A DNA stretch of 64,000 bases from Pirellula sp. SH-Sr6A (GCF_001610875.1 NZ_CP011272.1:496001-560000); one strand, 5' to 3'; positions 26,984 through 36,742 are shown, counted from the stretch's first letter. Notes: generated by a model not told the origin, from the letters alone. Translations and numbers: made by a program.

Positions 26984-28840
26984 ATGCCTCTCCCAATCCC
27001 TTTGCCCGCTCGTCTGTTGCCCATCTTCGGCTCTTGGCTCGTGATGCTGCTACTGCCAAGTTTATCGAGCGCACAAAGTAACTCTCCCGGCAACTCGCCC
27101 GCGCGTCCCAACATTCTTTGGATCACGTCCGAAGACAATGGTCCACAACTCGGCTGCTACGGAGATCGATTCGCCTCAAGCCCTCATATCGACGCGTTAG
27201 CGGCTAAGGGGTTGCGATTCAACCAATGCTGGTCCAACGCCCCCGTCTGCGCGCCCGCTCGAACCACCATCATCACTGGCATGTATGCAACTTCGTTCGG
27301 CGCGTCGAACATGCGGAGCCGAGGAACCCGAAAACCAAATACGCTTCTTCTGCCCGAACTCCTGCGGGCCGAAGGTTACTACTGCAGCAACAACGTCAAA
27401 GAAGATTACAACTTCAACGCCACCACCAAACCCTGGAACGCGTCGAGCAACAAAGCGCACTGGCGCAATCGACCCAACCAATCCCCATTCTTTTCGGTCT
27501 TCAATTTCACGACCACCCACGAAAGCCAAATTCGAACACGGCCCCATGACGCGAAGAAAGACCCGCAAAAGGTCCCCATCCCCCCATACCACCCCGACCT
27601 ACCGGAAGTCCGTCAAGACTGGGCACAGTACTACGACAAGATCGAAGAAATGGACGGACAAGTCGGCAAGGTTCTTCAAGAGCTCGAGGCCGATGGCCTA
27701 TCCGATTCCACCATCGTGTTCTACTTCGGCGATCACGGTAGCGGGATGCCTCGCAGCAAGCGTTGGTTGTACCAAAGCGGTCTCCACGTCCCAATGATTG
27801 TCTTCGTTCCCGAGAAACTGCGCGCCATCGCTGGTGAGTCCTACCAGCCCTCCGGCACTTCCGATCGATTGATTGCGTTTGTGGATCTAGTTCCCACCGT
27901 CCTCCGATTGGCCGGCGCTGCCATTCCCTCGTACCTCGAAGGAACCCCCTTCCTGGGAACGAACATCCCAGATGCACCGAAGTACGCATTTGGATTTCGA
28001 GACCGAATGGATGAAAGAATCGATATGTCGCGCGCCGTGCGCAACGACCGTTACCTTTACATTAAGAACTTCATGCCCTTCCGCCCGCAAGGCACCTACT
28101 TGACCTACATGTTCCAAACGCCGACCACCCAAGTCTGGAAAAAGGCCTTCGATGAGGGAAAACTAAACGAAGCCCAAAGCGCCTTCTGGAAACCAAAGCC
28201 CCCTGAAGAACTCTATGACTTGCAGTCAGACCCGTTTCAAATCCACAACCTTGCCGGAACCGAAGCACTTCGATCCGTTCAGCAGGAACTGCGCGATCAA
28301 CTCCGCCATCACATGATTCGGACGCAGGACAAAGGTGTCGTTCCCGAAGCGATTGTAAAGGCGAATCAGGTGGACTCGAACTGGAACTGGAGCGAATTGG
28401 TCGATGCTGCTTTTCAGGGATCCTCTTTGAATGGCCCAGCTCCCAATCGGGACTCTGACAATCCAATCGTTCGGTATTGGGCCGCTCAGCGCCTCCTCGT
28501 TGCCGGTGCGAACCAGCCGACGCGAGCGGATTACCAAAACGCTTGCATCGCATTGCTGAAAGACTCCAACCCGAGCGTTCGCATTCCAGCCGCCGAGGCC
28601 GCTTGCAGGTCCACCGAGCCCGATCTGAAACGCCTAGGATTCGAAACTCTTCTTCAACTCTGCGACGTCGAAAAATGGGAAGGAATGCAAGCGATTGCGG
28701 CCATGAATAGCTTGGTGAACCTCCAAATGACGATCGACGAACCTCAGCGAAAAAAAATCGGAATCGATCCAGCACTCGAACCGGTCTATCGGGAGTATGT
28801 CACCCGTCTGCTGGAAACTCTCGGATCGCAACAAAATTGA
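26984..28840 (+). CDS. Secreted formylglycine-dependent sulfatase
   Basis: A 618-residue exported type I sulfatase that hydrolyses sulfate esters. Seen: signal peptide ending LSSAQ, metal-site start NILWITSEDNGPQLGCYG, the formylglycine motif CAPAR (Cys89 to Arg93), and FYFGDHGSGMPRSKRWLYQSG with catalytic Asp/His. After the sulfatase core, residues 490-618 form an extra helical-repeat-like tail. It sits just before rhamnulokinase on the same strand, so a sulfated rhamnose-containing polysaccharide is a reasonable inferred target. Confidence 0.93.
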   Translation: MPLPIPLPARLLPIFGSWLVMLLLPSLSSAQSNSPGNSPARPNILWITSEDNGPQLGCYGDRFASSPHIDALAAKGLRFNQCWSNAPVCAPARTTIITGMYATSFGASNMRSRGTRKPNTLLLPELLRAEGYYCSNNVKEDYNFNATTKPWNASSNKAHWRNRPNQSPFFSVFNFTTTHESQIRTRPHDAKKDPQKVPIPPYHPDLPEVRQDWAQYYDKIEEMDGQVGKVLQELEADGLSDSTIVFYFGDHGSGMPRSKRWLYQSGLHVPMIVFVPEKLRAIAGESYQPSGTSDRLIAFVDLVPTVLRLAGAAIPSYLEGTPFLGTNIPDAPKYAFGFRDRMDERIDMSRAVRNDRYLYIKNFMPFRPQGTYLTYMFQTPTTQVWKKAFDEGKLNEAQSAFWKPKPPEELYDLQSDPFQIHNLAGTEALRSVQQELRDQLRHHMIRTQDKGVVPEAIVKANQVDSNWNWSELVDAAFQGSSLNGPAPNRDSDNPIVRYWAAQRLLVAGANQPTRADYQNACIALLKDSNPSVRIPAAEAACRSTEPDLKRLGFETLLQLCDVEKWEGMQAIAAMNSLVNLQMTIDEPQRKKIGIDPALEPVYREYVTRLLETLGSQQN

Positions 28841-28921
28841 TCTTGGTGTAAGCTACCGCTTCGATTTCCCGATGCCCTCCAGGCCTCGCAATGCTTCCTT
28901 ACGCGTTTTATCCAATTGCTC

Positions 28922-30421
28922 ATGAGCGGTGATATTGTTTTGGCTGTCGATCTCGGTGCATCCAGCGGTCGCGTCTTGGCTGCGGAGATCTTGCAGGATC
29001 GCATCCAACTGCACGACGTACACCGTTTCGACAATGTCCCGGTCCATGTCGGACGCCGTTTGCATTGGGATATCGTCGGCTTGTGGAGCGATGTCGAGAA
29101 AGGCCTCCGACTCGCCGCTCTTCGCTTTGGGGATCGAATCGCCAGTGTCGGCGTCGATACATGGGGCGTCGATTATGTACTGCTCGACCGAAACGACGAT
29201 CTCGTTGGCCCCGCCTTTTGCTACCGAGATTCGCGGACGAACGGTCTCATGCACCAAGCGTTTGATCGACTGTCCCGAAAAGAGATCTTCGCCCATAGCG
29301 GACTCCAATTCATGGAGATTAACACGCTTTATCAACTTTGGAGCATGCGCGTCGAGAACTCTCCCCAACTCGACATCGCAGAAAACTTTTTGATGATTCC
29401 CGACTTCTTCCACTGGCAGCTGTCGGGGCATAAAGTCAACGAAGCCACCAACGCGAGCACCACTCAGATGTTGGACCCCAACACGCGAGATTGGTCGGAC
29501 CGCATTCTCGATGCCTTCCAAATACCCAGACACCTCTTTCTGCCACCGGTCCAACCTGGCACCATTCTTGGTCCAGTCGTCCCCAAACTTCGTACCCGCA
29601 CGGGATTGCCCGATAGCTGCCAAGTCATCGTACCTGCAACGCACGACACTGGTTCGGCGGTGATCGCGGTCCCAGCCGAAGGGTTTGCCGAAACCACCCC
29701 AAAATGGTGCTATATCAGCTCGGGAACATGGTCCCTCATGGGTGTCGAGCTGGCTTCCCCTGTCCTTAGCGACTCGTGCCACGATTTGAATTTCACCAAT
29801 GAAGGGGGCGCCAATGGAAGCGTTCGACTTCTCAAAAACATCGCAGGTCTCTGGCCCTTTCAGCAACTACGCACGTCCTGGCTTCGCAAAGGAACAGAAG
29901 TCAGTTGGTCCGATTTGACCGCCATGGCCACCCAAGCCGCACCTCTGCAAACCTTTGTCGACATCGAACACCCGATGTTCGTGGCCCCGGAAGATATGCT
30001 CACGGAAGTTGAAAAATACCTGCGAGGTACCCATCAATCGATCCCGGACGCGGGCGGGCTCGCTCGGGCTCTGCTGGAAAGCCTTGCGATGCGATACCGG
30101 ACTTGCCTCGAATGGCTCGAATCGATTCTCGGATACCGCTTGGAAACCATCCACATCGTCGGTGGTGGCGTCCAAAACCAACTCTTGTGCCAAATGACGG
30201 CCGACGCATGCAATCGAACCGTGATCGCGGGCCCCGTCGAAGCCACAGCCTTGGGCAACGTTGCCACCCAATGCATTGCCCTCGGCCGATTCTCCGACAT
30301 CCAAGAAGTTCGAAACTGGATGCGGGCTATGCCGGATATCCAAACCTATGAGCCCAAGTCGCCCGATCTTTGGGCCGAGGCAGCCGATCGATTCCAAAAA
30401 GTGACCGCTCAATATCGCTAA
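28922..30421 (+). CDS. rhaB: Rhamnulokinase
   Basis: FGGY-family sugar kinase that phosphorylates L-rhamnulose in rhamnose catabolism. Seen: VLAVDLGASSGRVLAAE phosphate-binding start, VDTWGVDYVLLD, the STTQMLDPNTRDWSD segment of rhamnulokinases, ATHDTGSAV, SSGTWSLMG and the ADP-binding IHIVGGGVQNQLLCQM. The start at 28922 (ATG) is chosen over the TTG at 28916. No rhaA, rhaD or regulator lies nearby. The stop codon lies inside the first unit of a 15-bp tandem repeat. Confidence 0.93.
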   Translation: MSGDIVLAVDLGASSGRVLAAEILQDRIQLHDVHRFDNVPVHVGRRLHWDIVGLWSDVEKGLRLAALRFGDRIASVGVDTWGVDYVLLDRNDDLVGPAFCYRDSRTNGLMHQAFDRLSRKEIFAHSGLQFMEINTLYQLWSMRVENSPQLDIAENFLMIPDFFHWQLSGHKVNEATNASTTQMLDPNTRDWSDRILDAFQIPRHLFLPPVQPGTILGPVVPKLRTRTGLPDSCQVIVPATHDTGSAVIAVPAEGFAETTPKWCYISSGTWSLMGVELASPVLSDSCHDLNFTNEGGANGSVRLLKNIAGLWPFQQLRTSWLRKGTEVSWSDLTAMATQAAPLQTFVDIEHPMFVAPEDMLTEVEKYLRGTHQSIPDAGGLARALLESLAMRYRTCLEWLESILGYRLETIHIVGGGVQNQLLCQMTADACNRTVIAGPVEATALGNVATQCIALGRFSDIQEVRNWMRAMPDIQTYEPKSPDLWAEAADRFQKVTAQYR

Positions 30422-30472
30422 GATTGGAATCGCTAAGATTGGAATCGCTAAGATTGGAATCGCTAAGATTGC
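30416..30472. repeat. 15-bp tandem repeat, 3.8 copies, over the rhaB stop codon
   Basis: The unit CGCTAAGATTGGAAT occurs at 30416-30430, 30431-30445 and 30446-30460, followed by a partial unit to 30472. Copies are exact. The TAA stop of rhaB lies in the first copy; since 15 is divisible by 3, each copy repeats the same in-frame stop, so the array may be recent slippage. Confidence 0.92.
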
Positions 30473-30537
30473 AAACTCACTTAGCACGAATCAGCCCGAG
30501 GTCTAGCTCATCACCGCGTCGACCTATTGATCGATCG

Positions 30538-31059
30538 CTATCGTCTCAACGAAACGCTCGTCCAAAAGTTGGATCGGGGTGGGGCCATGGCGTTCGAAGC
30601 ATCACTCGCATCATCAAACCGATCCCCCGGGATCAATCGCCTCTCCAGCGCCTCATGCTCCATGATCTCTTCGTAAAGAACTCGCATCTGCTTCCAGATT
30701 TCTAACGTCTCGCTGGCAAGCTTTCCCGCGTACTCAAAATCATCGCATTGCTCGCTCAACGATACGCAATGCAATAAGATCTTTAAATGCTGATCCAACG
30801 CCGCGGTGACCTGCTCGGATTGCCGAGCGCCGGGGGCTGGGATGTACGCGAGGCATTCCTCCATTCGAAATTGCCCAGCCAACTTGTCGCGCAGACGACG
30901 AAGCAAACTTCCCGCATTCTGCTCGATCCAATCCGCACTAAAGGGCTCGTCACCGTACGACCCGAGCAATACGACATCATCCCAAAGGGATGTGTTCTCC
31001 TCCTTGAGCTCTTGCAAGAATGCGTAGTTCACAATCCGCGCTGGAACGCCATTCGTCAT
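30538..31059 (-). CDS. Hypothetical, possibly hemerythrin-HHE-like helical protein
   Basis: A 173-residue soluble protein with a very strong ribosome binding site (GGAGGAGGTG before 31059). The C-terminal half is helical with spaced acidic and His residues (LDQHLKILLH, EYAGKLASETLEIWKQMRVLYEEIMEHEALE), which loosely resembles hemerythrin HHE domains; the full metal-ligand set is not clear. Monocistronic, convergent with rhaB. Confidence 0.65.
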   Translation of the reverse strand: MTNGVPARIVNYAFLQELKEENTSLWDDVVLLGSYGDEPFSADWIEQNAGSLLRRLRDKLAGQFRMEECLAYIPAPGARQSEQVTAALDQHLKILLHCVSLSEQCDDFEYAGKLASETLEIWKQMRVLYEEIMEHEALERRLIPGDRFDDASDASNAMAPPRSNFWTSVSLRR

Positions 31060-31182
31060 CGCTCACCTCCTCCAAGGCACTCTTTCGGAGCCCCATCTCT
31101 GAACGGATGGAATCTTATGGGACGATCTCAAGATGTTGGGGCGTTTTCGATTCTAGCGAATCATTGCGTCGCCGGCAAATTT

Positions 31183-32028
31183 TTAGCTCCCCAGCGCGCG
31201 GACTTCTGCCGGATGAATTCCGCGTCCTAGCCCGGTATTCACATGGATGGCCTTGAAGACTTCCTGAAGCCCAAACTCCACCACCTCCTGGACGTCACCA
31301 TTCCCTTTGGCGAATCCGCAAGCGATGGCGGCAGAAAGAATGCAACCCGTGCCGTGCGTATTGTTTGCGTCCAACCGTGGCATCCAAAGCGAAACAACCT
31401 GATCCCCCATGGCGAGCACATGGAGAGACTTCCCTTCGCAAGCCCCCATCTTGATCAAAACACACTCGGCACCCAAGTCACGCAATACGCGGGCCGCTTT
31501 GACTCCGCTTTTTTCGCTATCCACCGATACCCCCGAAAGCATCTCCGCTTCGAATCGGTTCGGCGTTACCAACGTTGCATGGGGCAACAACCAATCCTTG
31601 TAAGCAACAACGACGGATTCGTCCGCTAACGAATCACCATGCTTGCTCACCAAAACGGGATCGACCACGACCGGCACAGGGACCGTCGCCATCTCCGCAG
31701 ACACCGCCTCAACAATCGCGACGCTACCCAATGCTCCGGTCTTTACCGCCAAGGGCTCAATATCCTCGCGAACGGCCCGGATCTGATCGATGACCAAGTC
31801 GGGTGTGAGCACCTCCACGCGCCTGACCCCAAGCGTATTTTGAACGGTCACCAACGTCACAACAGACATTCCATACACACCCAGTTGCTGGAATGTCTTC
31901 AAATCGGCTTGCAGCCCCGCTCCCCCGCTCGGATCAGAACCCGCAATGGTGAGCGCGACGCAATGGGGAGAAAGAGTGATGACGTCACCGGAATCATCAC
32001 CGGAATCATCACCGTGCTTCGCAATCAT
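31183..32028 (-). CDS. thiD: Hydroxymethylpyrimidine/phosphomethylpyrimidine kinase
   Basis: Thiamine-pathway kinase of 281 residues that phosphorylates HMP and HMP-P. Seen: ALTIAGSDPSGGAGLQADLKTF, GVYGMSVVTLVTVQNT, PVVVDPVLVSKHGDSL, VTPNRFEAEML and NNTHGTGCILSAAIA with the catalytic Cys. The N-terminus has a DDSGDDSGD repeat from a 12-base duplication. It starts 3 bases after the acyl-carrier-protein stop, so it is cotranscribed with that gene and dsbD-like upstream. Confidence 0.93.
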   Translation of the reverse strand: MIAKHGDDSGDDSGDVITLSPHCVALTIAGSDPSGGAGLQADLKTFQQLGVYGMSVVTLVTVQNTLGVRRVEVLTPDLVIDQIRAVREDIEPLAVKTGALGSVAIVEAVSAEMATVPVPVVVDPVLVSKHGDSLADESVVVAYKDWLLPHATLVTPNRFEAEMLSGVSVDSEKSGVKAARVLRDLGAECVLIKMGACEGKSLHVLAMGDQVVSLWMPRLDANNTHGTGCILSAAIACGFAKGNGDVQEVVEFGLQEVFKAIHVNTGLGRGIHPAEVRALGS

Positions 32029-32031
32029 CGT

Positions 32032-32283
32032 TTACTGCTTTTGACGGGAAAGAACGTAATGCGTGAGTTCGCGAATCGTATCGACATCGAGAATGTCGTC
32101 GTCGATTTGGATCGAAAATTGTTTCTCCAACTCGAACGTAAGCTCAGCCATGGCAACCGAATCCACTCCAAGCACTGCTAGCGAATCATCTGGTCTGGGA
32201 GCCCCACCAACTATCTTTTTCAGATACTCGATGATCTTCGACTCCGCAGCCTCCAGATTTGCAAGCTGCGACGGGTTGTCCAT
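32032..32283 (-). CDS. Acyl carrier protein
   Basis: An 83-residue acidic carrier protein with the phosphopantetheine attachment Ser42 in GVDSVAM. The start at 32283 is chosen because AGGAAGGA lies 5 bases upstream; the frame is open 16 codons further. It lies between a dsbD-like gene and thiD on one strand, not in a fatty-acid cluster, so it probably serves a specialised acyl transfer. The partner synthase is not visible here. Confidence 0.88.
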   Translation of the reverse strand: MDNPSQLANLEAAESKIIEYLKKIVGGAPRPDDSLAVLGVDSVAMAELTFELEKQFSIQIDDDILDVDTIRELTHYVLSRQKQ

Positions 32284-32327
32284 TTCAATCCTTCCTGGAG
32301 GAGTCTGTTCGGGTCGGGTGCAGAGTT

Positions 32328-34736
32328 TCAATTAACCGGTTCGAGCCCGCTCGCTGCTGTCGAAGCAGGCATCGCCGTAGGGAGCGAAGGAGGCACCGAC
32401 TCCAACGCCCGGCTTGGACCCGCTTCCTTCAATGCTTCCAAGACGTCTTTTTCGCTGACAAGGTCTCGAAGCACAATAGGTGTTTCGGTATCTCCAGGCT
32501 TATAGATTGCTAAAACCGGAATGGAAATGCTTTCCAACTCGTTGAGCTTGTCTTTGATATGGGGTGGATATTCGGTCATGTCCGCCTCCATGGCGACGAC
32601 CCCATTCTTTTCCACCCAATCCTTCACCTTCTTGGTATGGATGGCTTGGTTCAAATTCAATTTGCAATTCTGACACCACTCGGCAGTGAAATCGATCAAA
32701 ACCGTCTTCCCCTCCGCCACCATTTGATCGAGCGTCTCCTCGTTATAGGCCTTCCAAGCCAACGAATATGGCGAAGGACTCATCATGTAGAAAGATCCGA
32801 TCGATCCCGCCACCGCAACGGCCACGCCGATCCCCCAATTGCGAAGCTTCGGTCCGATACTCGCCCAAGCAGGGACGCGACCTATCAACCAACACGCGAA
32901 CCACACAAAAATCAGCGATGCCAGCATCGCAATCTTCTGATCCCCTGTGAAGCCATTGACAAACATGACCACGGCCAAGAGCATCGGAAACGCCAGGAAC
33001 TCTTTAAATGTCTCCATCCACGGGCCAGGCTTAGGAATAAACCCTAACAAACTAGGCTGGAAACTGATCAACAAATACGGCAATGCCATGCCCAAACCAA
33101 CGCCGGTAAATATCAACAATACGAGCCACGACGGCTGGTTGAGCGCGACGACGAACACTCCTCCCAAGAAAGGAGCACTGCACGGTGTCGCCAAAATCGT
33201 CGTAATCAACCCTTTGAAGAAAGCGCCCAGGTAACCCTCGCGCCCCGCCAGCTCCGCACTCTTTCCTCCCGTCGCAAACCCGGGGATCGGTATGTCCCAA
33301 ACGCCCAGAAAGCTCAGTGCAAGTGCGAACATAAAGGAAGTCGAAACAATCCGAAACGCCACCGACCCGAACTGTTCGCCCCAACCATACGCCTGACCTG
33401 TCACCTGCCGCACCACCACGCTGAGCAGTCCCAATCCGAAGATCAGGGAGATGATTCCCATGGCATAAACAAAGGTCAACCGACTCGCTGTTCGTCGATC
33501 CCCTGCCGCTTCACTTACAAACCCCAGAATCTTCAGTCCGATTACTGGCAGCACGCACGGCATTACATTGAGAATCAATCCTCCGAGCATGGCCAAGCAG
33601 AACTTCGTGAGGATCTCATTCAAACTGAGCGTCAGCGCCACGCGTCGTTCATCGATCCACTGACTCCGTTTCGGTAGCTCGGCGATCGTCTTGTATGGAA
33701 TCGACTTGATCGATGCGAATACCGGGGTCGGGACAGACTCGTTCTCGGTGATCTCTAGCTCCACGCGGAACTCCAATCCTCGAGGCTGGTCGCATGAACC
33801 TTCATTGCATGCCTGATAGCCAACCTGTCCGCTGATGGGGTACCGATTGGGAATCGCGTCCGCAGGGACCTTGAGAGGGATCCGCCACTCCACTTCCCCA
33901 TCGTAGTAGTCGACTTCGAGTCCCGCCCCCATGTCTTGGTGAACTACGGGCTTGCTCGCGACCGGCGCACCCGCCTTCATGCCCGCTTTCTGCTTGAGCA
34001 CGATCAACGTGCGCGATTCGACCGATGGATCCATGGAATCGTATTTGTAAAAATGAAAGGATGGATCCGGCGTCCCTTTCAAAATCAGTTCAACGGTATC
34101 GCCCCGTTTCGCTTTCTCATGCGAAAGGGAAACCGTCCAAGCCGACAAGGATTCGCTCTCACGAAAGGGACCTTTCCCTTGCAAACTCTTTGCCGAGGCA
34201 TAGTAACTGTCGAACTCGGCCATCACTTTCTCACCGAGGATCGGAATGCACTTCCCTTCGATGCAAACCTGCGCTTTGATGGAAAGCTCGATGGGTGCCG
34301 GCTTGTCGGGTACCGTCGGCAACTCCATAGATGCCGCCCACGTCACAGCGCCTTCGTGCGACTCCACTTGCAAACCTTCAAAGCCAGCCTCATCGAGCGA
34401 GATATGAGGGGGAAGGTCCGGTTCAAAGGTCCCGAGCTTGATCGACCTATCCTTGGAGGTGATGATCGTTCGCCCCGGTCCACCGTCTGGCTGCGTCACC
34501 GAGAAAATGTGGTACCCAGGATCAGGAGTTGCGGTCACACGCAACACTCCTCGGGTTCCTCCTTCTTCCAACTCGTAACTTGCCTGAAAAGTGCACGGAA
34601 TGGAGTTCGCACTCGGAAGAGTGAATCCCTTCAACCCTTTCTTCGATGAACTCGACTGAGCGAGCGCGCTGGGAATCCCGGCGAGCACAAAAAGTGCGAG
34701 GGACAATAGCAATGTGCGAATACGGGGAGCTCTCAT
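32328..34736 (-). CDS. DsbD/ScsB-family thiol:disulfide interchange protein
   Basis: An 802-residue exported membrane protein that carries electrons from cytoplasmic thioredoxin to periplasmic thiols. Seen: signal peptide; two DsbC-like periplasmic segments each with a spaced Cys pair (VCIEGKCIP, ACNEGSCDQ); membrane core with conserved Cys in NVMPCVLPVIGLKILG and ATPCSAPFLGG; C-terminal thioredoxin domain with EWCQNCK (Cys688, Cys691). The duplicated N-terminal CX4C pattern is the ScsB type. First gene of the dsbD-acp-thiD operon. Confidence 0.92.
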   Translation of the reverse strand: MRAPRIRTLLLSLALFVLAGIPSALAQSSSSKKGLKGFTLPSANSIPCTFQASYELEEGGTRGVLRVTATPDPGYHIFSVTQPDGGPGRTIITSKDRSIKLGTFEPDLPPHISLDEAGFEGLQVESHEGAVTWAASMELPTVPDKPAPIELSIKAQVCIEGKCIPILGEKVMAEFDSYYASAKSLQGKGPFRESESLSAWTVSLSHEKAKRGDTVELILKGTPDPSFHFYKYDSMDPSVESRTLIVLKQKAGMKAGAPVASKPVVHQDMGAGLEVDYYDGEVEWRIPLKVPADAIPNRYPISGQVGYQACNEGSCDQPRGLEFRVELEITENESVPTPVFASIKSIPYKTIAELPKRSQWIDERRVALTLSLNEILTKFCLAMLGGLILNVMPCVLPVIGLKILGFVSEAAGDRRTASRLTFVYAMGIISLIFGLGLLSVVVRQVTGQAYGWGEQFGSVAFRIVSTSFMFALALSFLGVWDIPIPGFATGGKSAELAGREGYLGAFFKGLITTILATPCSAPFLGGVFVVALNQPSWLVLLIFTGVGLGMALPYLLISFQPSLLGFIPKPGPWMETFKEFLAFPMLLAVVMFVNGFTGDQKIAMLASLIFVWFACWLIGRVPAWASIGPKLRNWGIGVAVAVAGSIGSFYMMSPSPYSLAWKAYNEETLDQMVAEGKTVLIDFTAEWCQNCKLNLNQAIHTKKVKDWVEKNGVVAMEADMTEYPPHIKDKLNELESISIPVLAIYKPGDTETPIVLRDLVSEKDVLEALKEAGPSRALESVPPSLPTAMPASTAASGLEPVN

Positions 34737-34857
34737 ACGTTTTCCTACTGATTAGAGGTCGTGAGATTTTACCGGGTGGGGAACTCCACGGTCAACGTCG
34801 GCAACGCTAGACGGCAAATTCCATACATTCCGGAAAGTCCGCGGAGAATCGGAGAGT

Positions 34858-36663
34858 TTGCCCACCCACCCCAGCTTTCGCATCACCCCCAGCCCCCCTT
34901 TTCACGATAGACCCTCCGTGAAGCCGCGTCTCACCGCTCCAAAATCTGTTGAGCCGACAGCTTTCCGATTTCCAAATCCGTTTTTCCCGAGCGAGTCCAC
35001 CGTGAAACGTAGGTATCCGTCGCATTTGAAAATCCACGCCGAAGATTCGTCATCGCGAGACACCCTTGCCGTTCAGCGCTCCCGCAGCTATGCCGGGCTC
35101 GAACAAGACGAAATTCGCAGTGTACTCAAAGCGTTCTCCGAAGCCACGGGATGGTCAGTCTCATCCCGGTCCCCCCAAAAGGAGAACTCCAGCGCCGTCC
35201 CATCACCGCACGTGATGACAGGACTTCGAGGCCAGCGCTGGCGTCTGGTGGAATCGCTCGTTCAAGACGGGTTGCTCGATCCAAGCGATCTTTCCGACCT
35301 CCCATCCGTGTCGATGGATCGAGCACAATCGCTTCTCCAAGCCATCGAAGGCCTCGTCGATCGCTTGGAGAGCGCGGAGGAAACGGTCCGCCGACAAGAA
35401 GCCGAACTCGCTACCACCGTTGGAGTGACGTCGTCCCAAGACCGAAATCGCGAAACGGCGGACCGTTTAGAATCCATCCTCGAAAGCGCCTCCAAGTCGA
35501 TCGGTGCCTGCGCTGCGGCGATCTATTTGCTCGATGAGGAAACCACCTCCCTGAAAATGCGAGCCTGTATCGGATTGCCCAAGAGCCGGCTGACTCTCCC
35601 ACCTCGCCCCCTGAAAGGCTCGCTCGGGGACTTGGAAGCACTCCTCGGAAACGCGGTTCTCCTCACCGATATCGAAATGATGCCGGAATGGCCCAGCCCC
35701 GAGGACTTCGGTGCCGCAATCGTCGCACCCATCGGTTCCCAAAATATGCCCTATGGAACCGTTTGGTTCTGGTCGGAGAAAAATCGCGGTTACTCGGCTA
35801 CCCAAGTCGAAATCGTCAATTTGGCGTCCGGCCGAATCATGAACGAAATCGAACACTCTTTGCTGGGCGAAGAACTGCAAGAGTCGCGAGAAATGCGTAA
35901 GCAAATCGATACCGCAAGCGTGACCCAGGCAAGCATGCTTCCCGACGCGCAACGCCTCCATGAACACTTCGATGTGCATGGCTGGACGTTCCAAAACGGC
36001 AGCCTCGGCGGCGGTTTTCACCAGTGGGACGCAACCCCCAATCGCATGCTGGGTTTGCTGGTCGGCAACGCGAATCAGCAAGGCCCCGAGGGGGCGCTGG
36101 TGGCAACGAGTATCCAGTCGATGACGCGCATGCAGTGGAACCAACAAGCCTCGTTGGGTTCCATCATGCAGTCGATCAATGATCTCCACTGGAGTATGCA
36201 GGATGCCGACTGGAAAGCCTCGATGGCTCTGTTCTATATCAATCCCGAAACGGGCTATGGCTCTCTTTGCAACGCGGGGAACGTACACGCGTTCGTGGTA
36301 TCAGAACGAGGTTTTAGACCGATCGCTGCTAGCTGCAGCCCTATCGCGACTTCGCCAGACCCCACGTTCATCCCGCATCGCTTCGTCCTGCAGCCATCGG
36401 AGATCCTCATCGCGTACACATCGGACATCGTCGACGAACAAGTCTATGAACCGAACCCACGCCGGGGTCGCAGCCGCCGAACGATGCCCTACTCGCACCT
36501 CAACCAGAATTCCCTGCTTCAAATCGTGCGAGACATGAGCACACAGCGATGCTCTGATATTGCAGGATTCCTGGCAAGAACTCTACCGACCTTTGAAAGG
36601 GATCGACGCAACGGTCTCGACCGATCCCTTATCCTGATGAAGAACACCAAGGTTCCGAAGTAA
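34858..36663 (+). CDS. GAF domain plus degenerate PP2C/SpoIIE-like protein
   Basis: A 601-residue signalling-type protein: disordered Pro-rich N-terminus, a helical region, coiled coil near 160-185, GAF-like domain about 195-340, then an RsbU/SpoIIE fold from about 360. Metal-binding motifs are altered: the usual GGD reads LGGGFHQW (383-390), GDVxGHG reads VGNANQQG (402-409), and YTDG reads YTSD (520-523). It is thus probably a pseudophosphatase or scaffold in a partner-switching pathway. The start is uncertain; a GTG at 35002 is a shorter alternative. Confidence 0.72.
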   Translation: MPTHPSFRITPSPPFHDRPSVKPRLTAPKSVEPTAFRFPNPFFPSESTVKRRYPSHLKIHAEDSSSRDTLAVQRSRSYAGLEQDEIRSVLKAFSEATGWSVSSRSPQKENSSAVPSPHVMTGLRGQRWRLVESLVQDGLLDPSDLSDLPSVSMDRAQSLLQAIEGLVDRLESAEETVRRQEAELATTVGVTSSQDRNRETADRLESILESASKSIGACAAAIYLLDEETTSLKMRACIGLPKSRLTLPPRPLKGSLGDLEALLGNAVLLTDIEMMPEWPSPEDFGAAIVAPIGSQNMPYGTVWFWSEKNRGYSATQVEIVNLASGRIMNEIEHSLLGEELQESREMRKQIDTASVTQASMLPDAQRLHEHFDVHGWTFQNGSLGGGFHQWDATPNRMLGLLVGNANQQGPEGALVATSIQSMTRMQWNQQASLGSIMQSINDLHWSMQDADWKASMALFYINPETGYGSLCNAGNVHAFVVSERGFRPIAASCSPIATSPDPTFIPHRFVLQPSEILIAYTSDIVDEQVYEPNPRRGRSRRTMPYSHLNQNSLLQIVRDMSTQRCSDIAGFLARTLPTFERDRRNGLDRSLILMKNTKVPK

Positions 36664-36742
36664 CCCGCGGCAATGACCTTGCGAATCCAGTTAGGTCGAT
36701 GGAAACGAACGGCAACTTGGAACGCCGGGTTTATCCCGCGCC

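Noticed and set aside
28872-28925. 17-codon leader peptide overlapping the rhaB start
   Set aside because: No ribosome binding site, attenuator or regulatory codon pattern; probably chance.
28853-29866. 337-codon open frame antisense to rhaB
   Set aside because: It mirrors the codon pattern of the clear rhamnulokinase gene and has no domain or ribosome binding site.
30416-30472. Possible CRISPR-like repeat array
   Set aside because: Units are contiguous 15-mers with no spacers; simple tandem repeat. No CRISPR array or cas gene was seen in the window.
33936-34649. 237-codon frame opposite the DsbD-like gene
   Set aside because: Arg/His/Leu-rich shadow of the DsbD periplasmic domains.
35467-36288. 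273-codon antisense frame in the GAF/PP2C-like gene
   Set aside because: Shadow of a recognisable gene; no conserved motif.
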